From assembly GCA_964569015.1 (NCBI GenBank), contig CAZMSN010000062.1, forward strand, positions 1 to 9,174: a stretch of 9,174 nt of DNA. The letters run 5' to 3'. The notes below the pieces were generated by a model. The model was given only the letters and a program-made list of their open reading frames with translations, was not told the DNA's origin and made no database searches. The position numbers and the translations under genes are program-made. Positions 4,925-9,174 of this stretch are shown in pieces. The stretch's first letter is position 1. The number at the start of each line of letters is the position of its first letter. This DNA comes from CAYQEC01 sp964569015 (GTDB lineage Bacteria; Actinomycetota; Acidimicrobiia; Spongiisociales; UBA5794).

Positions 4925-6067
4925 ATGGGCGCCGTAGCGAGAGTGACACACAGTTCCGGTCGCCGGGCGTGGCAGACACGCTGGCGAGACCCTGCGGGCC
5001 GGCAACGGGCGAAGAACTTCGATCGGAAGGTTGACGCCGAGCGATACCTGCTCGCCATGGAGACGGATAAGCTCCGAGGCCGGTACACCGATCCACGACT
5101 GGCGAAGACAGTGTTGGCCGACTGGATGGCGGAGTACCAGGCAACTCGCGTGAACCTCGGGCTACAGACGAGAGCGAGGGACGACGCCACAGTTCGCAAC
5201 CACGTTCTGCCGAGCTTCGGCAACTGGGCGATCGGGAGCATCCAGCCGATCCACGTGGCGCAGTGGGTCGCCGATCTGGATGCCCGGGGCTACGCACCGG
5301 CAACGGTGCGCAAGGCCTACCAGCTGCTTGGGGCCGCCCTGGACGCCGCGGTTGAATACGGACTCATCGGCCGCTCGCCGTGTCGAGGAGTGAAACTCCC
5401 GAAGCTCGAGGCCACGGCTGAGATCCGCTACCTGGAGGCGACCGAGATCAACCTTCTTGCCGAAGCCATCGATCCCCGGTACTCCGCCATGGTTCTCGCG
5501 GCTGCCTACACGGGTCTCCGCTTCAGCGAGTTGAGGGCGTTGCGGGTGGATCGGTTCGAGGCCCTTCGACGTATTGTCCGGGTGAGTTCCTCCCTCGTGG
5601 AGAGCAGAGGCCAGTTCTTCTTCAATGAGCCCAAGTCGGAGGCGTCGCGTCGCACCGTTCGCGTGCCGCCGTTCCTCGTCGACGTGCTGGCCGCCCATCT
5701 GGCGATGTACGCCGACGGCTCTGGCCTCATCTTCTCGGCTCCATACGGGGGCCCAATCCGGCGGAGCAACTTCCGTCGCCGCATCTGGCTGCCGGCGGTC
5801 GAGGCGTCCGTTGGCCCACCCTGCACGTTCCACGACTTGCGACATTCACATGCCGCGCTCTTGGTCGCGCAGGGGGAACACCCCAAAGTCATCCAGGAAC
5901 GGCTCGGTCACGCGTCGATCAAGACCACTTTGGATACCTACGGGCACCTGTTCGAGGGTCTCGATGAGGCTGCCACCGACCGCCTCGAGGCGACCTACGC
6001 GGCTTCTGATGTGCACGCGATGTGCACGCGGCAGGATTCTGGGGTCGCCGCACTTGCCGCTGAATGA
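4925..6067 (+). CDS. int: Tyrosine site-specific integrase
   Basis: 380 aa from the ATG at 4925, which follows CAGGAGA by six bases. An in-frame ATG at 4871 has no ribosome site. Residues about 1-50 form an N-terminal arm-binding type segment, 60-160 the helical core-binding domain, and 180-345 the catalytic domain. All key residues are present: R199 (TGLRFSE), K237 (NEPKSEASRR), H303 and R306 (FHDLRH), H329 (LGHASIKTT) and the nucleophile Y339 (DTYGHL). It would recombine the element's attP with the tRNA-Ile gene. The last codons (about 362-370, VHAMCTRQ) are made of the 22-bp double motif that recurs at the other end of the element, so coding and site sequence overlap. The gene runs towards the tRNA on the opposite strand, with a hairpin between them. 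Confidence 0.95.
   Translation: MGAVARVTHSSGRRAWQTRWRDPAGRQRAKNFDRKVDAERYLLAMETDKLRGRYTDPRLAKTVLADWMAEYQATRVNLGLQTRARDDATVRNHVLPSFGNWAIGSIQPIHVAQWVADLDARGYAPATVRKAYQLLGAALDAAVEYGLIGRSPCRGVKLPKLEATAEIRYLEATEINLLAEAIDPRYSAMVLAAAYTGLRFSELRALRVDRFEALRRIVRVSSSLVESRGQFFFNEPKSEASRRTVRVPPFLVDVLAAHLAMYADGSGLIFSAPYGGPIRRSNFRRRIWLPAVEASVGPPCTFHDLRHSHAALLVAQGEHPKVIQERLGHASIKTTLDTYGHLFEGLDEAATDRLEATYAASDVHAMCTRQDSGVAALAAE
6010..6031 (+). repeat. Double TGTGCACGCG motif, probable integrase arm-type site, right end
   Basis: Identical over 22 bases to 153-174 and in the same orientation: two TGTGCACGCG copies with one A between them, then G. It lies inside the 3' end of the integrase gene, 71 bases from the tRNA-derived core. 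Flanking bases are unrelated to those at the left copy, so the identity is confined to the motif. Confidence 0.6.
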
Positions 6068-6069
6068 CC

Positions 6070-6096
6070 GAGAACCCTTGCTGTGCAAGGGTTCTC
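6070..6096. terminator. Strong hairpin between integrase and tRNA-Ile
   Basis: GAGAACCCTTG (6070-6080) pairs perfectly with CAAGGGTTCTC (6086-6096) across a five-base loop, starting three bases after the integrase stop. No T-run follows on either strand, so it is not a textbook intrinsic terminator, though high-GC actinobacteria often use such hairpins. It could stop integrase transcripts before they run antisense into the tRNA. Its AACCCTTGC also occurs at 85-93, so an integrase-binding role is possible. Confidence 0.55.
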
Positions 6097-6101
6097 GTAT
6101 C

Positions 6102-6149
6102 GTGGGCCCACCTGGATTTGAACCAGGGACCTCATCCTTATCAGGGATG
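6102..6149 (-). repeat. tRNA-side attachment site (element-supplied tRNA 3' part)
   Basis: This 48-bp block matches 1-48 at 45 positions and covers the tRNA-Ile sequence from the anticodon arm to one base past the 3' end. Bases 6150-6177 (5' half) have no copy at the left end. By the usual logic the 3' part here came with the element, and the strand-exchange point lies somewhere in the block, often the anticodon loop. Confidence 0.8.
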
Positions 6150-6177
6150 CGCTCTAACCGGGCTGAGCTATGGGCCC
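6103..6177 (-). tRNA. tRNA-Ile (anticodon GAT)
   Basis: 75 nt cloverleaf on the minus strand: acceptor GGGCCCA with TGGGCCC, D stem GCTC with GAGC, anticodon stem CATCC with GGATG around CTGATAA (GAT at 6142-6140), variable loop AGGTC, T stem CCTGG with CCAGG around TTCAAAT, discriminator A. The 3' CCA is not encoded. It is intact despite serving as the integration site. A minus-strand TACACT (6196-6191) is a likely -10. Confidence 0.97.
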
Positions 6178-6190
6178 TCTGCAGCCCGGG

Positions 6191-6271
6191 AGTGTACCAC
6201 CGCTCGATTCCGGCCATCCTGGCCGAAGGGGCCTCGCCGATAGGCCACAGCCCGCCGCCGCCTCCTACAAT
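6191..6271. promoter_or_regulatory. Divergent promoters of the two tRNA genes
   Basis: Minus-strand TACACT (6196-6191) is suitably placed for tRNA-Ile and plus-strand TACAAT (6266-6271) for tRNA-Ala, each about 13 bases before the mature 5' end. No clear -35 boxes are seen at the expected spacing. The region lies outside the element and is undisturbed. Confidence 0.4.
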
Positions 6272-6283
6272 GACGGCTCTCCC

Positions 6284-6357
6284 GGGGACGTAGCTCAGCC
6301 TGGCAGAGCACCTGGTTTGCAACCAGGGGGTCGTCGGTTCGAATCCGATCGTCTCCA
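6284..6357 (+). tRNA. tRNA-Ala (anticodon TGC)
   Basis: 74 nt cloverleaf: acceptor GGGGACG with CGTCTCC, which includes the G3:U70 wobble pair that marks alanine tRNAs. The D stem is GCTC with GAGC, the anticodon stem CCTGG with CCAGG around TTTGCAA, and the T arm GTCGG-TTCGAAT-CCGAT; the discriminator is A. CC follows but not a full CCA. It is divergent from tRNA-Ile, and its 3' end lies three bases before the thiolase ATG. Confidence 0.97.
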
Positions 6358-6360
6358 CCG

Positions 6361-7548
6361 ATGGGTGAACAGCGCAGCCCGATACGCACCGCGGTCATCG
6401 TGGATGCCGTCCGCACGCCCGGCGGGAAGCGGGGAGGCCGGCTCCAGGGCTGGCACCCGGTCGACCTCGCCGCCCACGTTCTCCGGGCGCTCGTCAACCG
6501 CAACGACCTCGATCCCGCTCTCGTCGAAGACGTCATCGTGGGATGTGTCACCCAGACCGGCGAGCAGTCTCTCAACGTCGCCCGCAACGCGGTGCTGGCC
6601 GCCGGCTTCCCCGAGCAGATCCCGGGAGTGACGATCGACCGCCAATGCGGTTCGAGCCAGCAGGCGGCTCACTTCGCCGCCCAGGCCGTGATGGCGGGCG
6701 TCTCCGATGTGGTCATCGCCGGCGGTGTCGAATCGATGAGCCGGGTGCCACTGGGCGCCACGATTGAACAGGGACCGGGGCTTCCATTCGGGCCCGCCAT
6801 GGTGCGCCGCTACCACGACGGCCTGGTTCCCCAGGGCGTGGCGGCCGAGTTGGTGGCCCAGCGGTGGGGCATCAGCCGCCAGGAGGTCGACCAGCTCGCC
6901 TACGAGTCCCATGTGCGGGCGGCGGCCGCCACCGAGGAAGGCCGGTTCGGCAACGAGGTGGTGCCGGTCGAGGTGGAGAAGCCGGGCAGGGTGGTGGAGC
7001 TGGTGACCGTCGATGAGGGCATCCAACCTGAGGTCTCGCTCGAAGCCCTCGCCGGCCTTCACCCGACCTTCAAGGAGGACGGGATCGTGACGGCGGGCAA
7101 CTCTGCACAGCTCGCCGACTGCGCCGCCGCGGTGCTCGTGATGAGCGAGGAAAAGGCGGCCGAGGTCGGCTGTGTTGCCCGGGCTCGGTTCGTGGCGTTC
7201 TCGGTGGTGGGAGTCGACCCGGTGGCGATGCTCACCGGCCCCATCCCCGCCACCGCCGAGGTGCTCACCCACGCCGGGCTCGAGCTGGATGACATCGACC
7301 GCTTCGAGGTGAACGAGGCTTTTGGCAGCGTGCTCGCCGCCTGGCTGCACGAAACGGGGGCGGACTACACGAAGGTCAACGTCAACGGGGGCGCCATGGC
7401 GCTCGGCCACCCGCTCGGAGCCACCGGGGCCAGGCTCATGGCCACGCTCGTTCACGAGCTGGAGCGCAGCGGCGGCCGCTACGGATTGCAGGTCATGTGC
7501 GAAGGTGGGGGGATGGCGAATGCGACGATCCTCGAACGGCTCGGCTGA
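6361..7548 (+). CDS. Thiolase (acetyl-CoA C-acyltransferase)
   Basis: 395 aa, full length for the family. Thiolases cleave 3-ketoacyl-CoA with CoA, or run in reverse to condense two acyl-CoAs, in beta-oxidation or ketone/isoprenoid precursor pathways. Active-site residues are in place: nucleophile C96 (DRQCGSSQQA), N318 of NEAF, H350 (GGAMALGHPLGATGARL) and C380 (CEGGGMANA). Similarity to the family begins around residue 8 (IRTAVIVDAVRTP), so the ATG at 6361 is reasonable. That ATG is three bases downstream of mature tRNA-Ala, so there is no room for a ribosome site outside the tRNA. The message may be leaderless or released by tRNA 3' processing. The degradative rather than biosynthetic type is not settled by the sequence alone. 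Next gene: a GNAT enzyme after 50 bases. Confidence 0.95.
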   Translation: MGEQRSPIRTAVIVDAVRTPGGKRGGRLQGWHPVDLAAHVLRALVNRNDLDPALVEDVIVGCVTQTGEQSLNVARNAVLAAGFPEQIPGVTIDRQCGSSQQAAHFAAQAVMAGVSDVVIAGGVESMSRVPLGATIEQGPGLPFGPAMVRRYHDGLVPQGVAAELVAQRWGISRQEVDQLAYESHVRAAAATEEGRFGNEVVPVEVEKPGRVVELVTVDEGIQPEVSLEALAGLHPTFKEDGIVTAGNSAQLADCAAAVLVMSEEKAAEVGCVARARFVAFSVVGVDPVAMLTGPIPATAEVLTHAGLELDDIDRFEVNEAFGSVLAAWLHETGADYTKVNVNGGAMALGHPLGATGARLMATLVHELERSGGRYGLQVMCEGGGMANATILERLG

Positions 7549-7598
7549 GGCATCGGCTTGGTGACGGCGTTGCAGGCGATACCGGAGGAGGCGATCTC

Positions 7599-8186
7599 GT
7601 GAATCTGTCGGTGTATCCCCTCACCCCCGACCGGTGGGATGACCTCGAGCGGCTCTTCGGGCCGAACGGCGCTGACGGCGGCTGCTGGTGCATGTGGAAT
7701 CGCCAGACGGGTAGGGAGTTCGAGCAGCACCGGGGCGACGACAATCGTGCCGCCTTTGCCGGCATCGTGGCCGCCGGGCCGCCCCCGGGCCTGCTCGCCT
7801 ACGAGGACGGTGATCCGGTCGGTTGGGTGTCGGTTGGGCCACGCCAACAGTACGGGCGGCTCCAGCGATCCCGGGTCACCAAGCCGGTGGACGACATGCC
7901 GGTCTGGGGCATCAACTGCTTCGTGGTCGACCGCCAGCATTGGGGAGAAGGCGTGGCGCAGCGGCTCCTGGAAGAAGCGGTCGCCTACGCCGCCGCCCAG
8001 GGGGCTGAGGCGGTCGAGGGGTGTCCGGTCGATCCACACGAGGAACGGATCGCCGGCGCCTCGGGGTGGCCGGGGCTGGCCGCCATGTTCCGCCGGGCGG
8101 GCTTCGTCGAGATCGCCCGCCGCCGTGAAACCCGCCCGGTCATGCGCAAGGTGTTGAGAGCCGGCCGAGCGGCTGGCGAGCGGTAG
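7599..8186 (+). CDS. GNAT-family N-acetyltransferase
   Basis: 195 aa from the GTG at 7599, preceded at eight bases by GGAGGAG (7584-7590). The frame is open upstream to 7497, but that part overlaps the thiolase. Residues 28-33 (GCWCMW) are a Cys/Trp motif seen near the N-terminus of a GNAT subgroup. Residues 64-80 give the central strands (GLLAYEDGDPVGWVSVG), 105-111 the strand before the cofactor loop (INCFVVD), and 112-124 the acetyl-CoA pyrophosphate loop and helix (RQHWGEGVAQRLL). The substrate cannot be predicted. It probably shares a transcript with the flanking thiolase and oxidoreductase genes (gaps of 50 and 25 bases), but no shared pathway is evident. Confidence 0.88.
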   Translation: MNLSVYPLTPDRWDDLERLFGPNGADGGCWCMWNRQTGREFEQHRGDDNRAAFAGIVAAGPPPGLLAYEDGDPVGWVSVGPRQQYGRLQRSRVTKPVDDMPVWGINCFVVDRQHWGEGVAQRLLEEAVAYAAAQGAEAVEGCPVDPHEERIAGASGWPGLAAMFRRAGFVEIARRRETRPVMRKVLRAGRAAGER

Positions 8187-8211
8187 GGGAACGAGAGAGA
8201 GAAAGAGCAGC

Positions 8212-8643
8212 GTGGCGAAGCGATATAGGGTCGGCCGCTTCCGGAAGTTCATCAATACGTTGGCCACGGGGCGGATCCTCAAAGGGAAGGGCGATCCCGC
8301 CTGGTACCTCCTCACCACCGTCGGGCGCAAGAGCAGGAAGAAGCGCACCACGCCGATCGCCGTCGAGAGCGACGGGGAGCAGCGCTGGCTGGTCTCACCG
8401 TACGGAAACGTGGGATGGGTACACAACATTCGGGCCTCCCGGAAGGCGACCCTGTTGCGCGGCGAGGAGTTCGAGAAGATTCGCGTCACCGAGTTGAGTC
8501 CTGAAGAGGCGGCTCCGGTTCTGAAGCGGCATCTGCTCTCCGAGCCGATCGTCCGGGCGTTCTTCGACGTGAAGCCGAAGTCGCCGTTGGAGGACTTCGT
8601 CGCCGAGGCGCCCCGTCACCCGGTGTTCCGGATCGTTTCATGA
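8212..8643 (+). CDS. Ddn-family deazaflavin (F420)-dependent oxidoreductase
   Basis: 143 aa from a GTG, with a purine-rich GAGAGAGAAAGAG stretch just upstream as ribosome site. Residues 29-50 (PAWYLLTTVGRKSRKKRTTPIA) and 67-83 (VGWVHNIRASRKATLLR) match the F420-binding split-barrel family that includes mycobacterial Ddn, the nitroreductase that activates pretomanid. Members reduce quinones or other electrophiles with F420H2, and some use other cofactors. Length is normal. It lies 25 bases after the GNAT gene, probably in the same operon. The basic N-terminus could associate with the membrane, as in Ddn, but the substrate is unknown. Confidence 0.88.
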   Translation: MAKRYRVGRFRKFINTLATGRILKGKGDPAWYLLTTVGRKSRKKRTTPIAVESDGEQRWLVSPYGNVGWVHNIRASRKATLLRGEEFEKIRVTELSPEEAAPVLKRHLLSEPIVRAFFDVKPKSPLEDFVAEAPRHPVFRIVS

Positions 8644-8670
8644 GCTGCGGCGCGATCGCGACGTCGCCCA

Positions 8671-8736
8671 CTCGGCTCGCTGCCACCTGCGGTGATGCCT
8701 CGCCGATCTCCCCTGAGCCCAGAGGGACGAGCCGAG
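8671..8736. repeat. Inverted repeat downstream of the Ddn-family gene
   Basis: CTCGGCTCG (8671-8679) pairs with CGAGCCGAG (8728-8736) over a 48-base loop in the gap between two convergent genes. It may form a terminator-like or other RNA structure; no T-run follows. Confidence 0.3.
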
Positions 8737-8756
8737 CGGGAAGGCGCGGCCGCTGG

Positions 8757-8808
8757 ACTACACCGATGTAGTTCTCAACACGTGTGGACAAGATCGGGGA
8801 TAACTACA
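8757..8808. promoter_or_regulatory. DnaA-box-like site within nested ACTACA/TGTAGT repeats
   Basis: TGTGGACAA (8783-8791) is the exact reverse complement of TTGTCCACA, the DnaA box of high-GC actinobacteria. The palindrome ACACGTGT (8778-8785) overlaps it. The hairpin ACTACA-CCGA-TGTAGT (8757-8772) precedes it, and TGTAGTT (8767-8773) pairs with AACTACA (8802-8808) across it. A single box is not an origin. It may be a DnaA-titration or regulatory site between the convergent oxidoreductase and crgA genes. Confidence 0.4.
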
Positions 8809-8827
8809 CGTATGTGATTCAGGTCGC

Positions 8828-9079
8828 TCAGCGGTAGTTCAGCGTCATGGCGAAGCCACCGGCGATACCCGACAGGCCGAGGAGCAACCAGTTGTTCTTG
8901 GGGCTCCCCGGCAGCACACCGATGTAGTTGCAGAGGATGATCACCAATCCGACCCCCATCAGCGAGAACATCGTCACCACGTACCACAGGGGAGACGGTC
9001 CCTTCGCCTTGATCGGGTCGGCCGTGGGGGGTGGCGTCGGCCGCTGCTTGGCTTTCTTGCGTTTCTTCGATACCGGCAT
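8828..9079 (-). CDS. crgA: Cell division protein CrgA
   Basis: 83 aa. A very basic N-terminus (MPVSKKRKKAKQ) and Pro/Thr-rich linker precede two membrane helices at about 31-54 (PLWYVVTMFSLMGVGLVII) and 63-81 (NWLLLGLSGIAGGFAMTL), ending NYR. This is the layout and size of CrgA, a small actinobacterial septum protein that interacts with FtsZ and the late division proteins and helps recruit peptidoglycan synthesis. Asn residues around the loop (CNYIGV, PGSPKNN) fit the family. No ribosome site precedes the ATG, and a TATCCT-like -10 (9093-9088) places the transcript start almost at the ATG, so it may be leaderless. In mycobacteria crgA also lies close to the ileT-alaT pair near oriC. Confidence 0.9.
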   Translation of the reverse strand: MPVSKKRKKAKQRPTPPPTADPIKAKGPSPLWYVVTMFSLMGVGLVIILCNYIGVLPGSPKNNWLLLGLSGIAGGFAMTLNYR

Positions 9080-9087
9080 GGCCCGGC

Positions 9088-9093
9088 AGGATA
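9088..9093 (-). promoter_or_regulatory. Possible -10 element of crgA
   Basis: On the minus strand TATCCT ends nine bases before the crgA ATG (8 bases lie between). There is no convincing -35. The spacing would give a leaderless or near-leaderless message, common in actinobacteria. Bases 9094-9174 show no other gene start that I can support. Confidence 0.3.
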
Positions 9094-9174
9094 GTGGCCA
9101 GCGCCGGTCGGGTCCGAAACAGCGCGGGTTCGCTCCCGGCGCCTTGGCGGGCGGCGCGGGTACTGTTGCGGCCA

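Larger units (their letters stand above)
1..6149. mobile_element. Integrative element of about 6.1 kb inserted in tRNA-Ile(GAT)
   Basis: The left 48 bases copy the 3' part of the tRNA-Ile gene at the right end (45 of 48 match), and a tyrosine recombinase gene ends 35 bases before that tRNA. An identical double motif lies just inside both ends. This is the layout of a tRNA-targeted island: the element's attP restores the tRNA 3' end and the original 3' end is displaced to the far side. Cargo is a sigma/membrane-protein pair, a toxin-antitoxin pair, an IS481 fragment and an RHH/SEC-C protein. No transfer, replication, virion or clear excisionase gene was seen, so mobility may depend on other factors or be lost. 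The outer left limit is uncertain because the window starts inside the repeat. Confidence 0.85.

Noticed and set aside
6295..7455. 386-codon minus-strand frame across the thiolase
   Set aside because: The plus-strand frame has all thiolase active-site residues. The antisense product is His/Arg-rich without domains and runs through tRNA-Ala.
7479..8489. 336-codon minus-strand frame
   Set aside because: It crosses the GNAT and Ddn-family genes, whose motifs are clear on the plus strand.
8760..8930. 14-bp repeat ACACCGATGTAGTT at 8760-8773 and 8917-8930 as a partial crgA duplication
   Set aside because: Similarity does not extend beyond 14 bases and such a match is not very unlikely by chance in a window this size.

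Overview
The window reads as a high-GC actinobacterial chromosome. Evidence for this is a CrgA-type division protein, a deazaflavin (F420)-dependent Ddn-family oxidoreductase, a DnaA box of the high-GC form (TTGTCCACA), and extensive GC-rich codons. A deep-branching class such as Acidimicrobiia is possible but cannot be shown from the sequence. The grouping of tRNA-Ile(GAT), tRNA-Ala(TGC) and crgA resembles the gyrA-ileT-alaT-crgA neighbourhood beside oriC in mycobacteria, so the site may be origin-proximal.

Bases 1 to about 6149 form a compact integrative element of about 6.1 kb, inserted into the 3' part of tRNA-Ile(GAT). The evidence is a complete tRNA-Ile (6103-6177, minus), a 48-bp imperfect copy of its 3' part at the far end (1-48), a tyrosine integrase (4925-6067) next to the intact tRNA, and an identical 22-bp double motif just inside each end (153-174 and 6010-6031) that looks like integrase arm-type sites. 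No conjugation, replication, capsid or recognisable excisionase gene is visible, so it looks like a minimal or satellite-like island.

Cargo from left to right: a membrane protein (268-1500, minus) translationally coupled to an ECF-type sigma factor (1497-2057, minus). Next is a divergently read toxin-antitoxin operon (2187-3019, plus), in which the antitoxin joins a Phd/YefM-like N-terminus to a HicB-like segment and the partner has HicA-like features. Then come the left end and transposase N-terminus of an IS481-type element (about 3210-3470), truncated next to a protein with ribbon-helix-helix-like, coiled-coil and SEC-C zinc segments (3478-3960, minus). That gene is preceded by a 47-codon small ORF with a near-ideal ribosome binding site (3965-4108, minus). 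Bases 4109-4924 have no convincing gene but hold tandem 23-bp repeats, an inverted copy and an 18-bp inverted pair. The integrase follows, then a strong hairpin.

The right third is ordinary chromosome: divergent tRNA-Ile and tRNA-Ala genes, a thiolase whose ATG lies three bases after tRNA-Ala, a GNAT acetyltransferase, a Ddn-family oxidoreductase, a non-coding stretch with a DnaA box and small inverted repeats, and crgA on the minus strand. In working order, the integrase plus end sites would move the island, the toxin-antitoxin pair would help keep it, and the sigma/membrane pair is a possible signal-responsive regulator carried as cargo. The repeat-rich region and the RHH/SEC-C protein may be its control module (inference).
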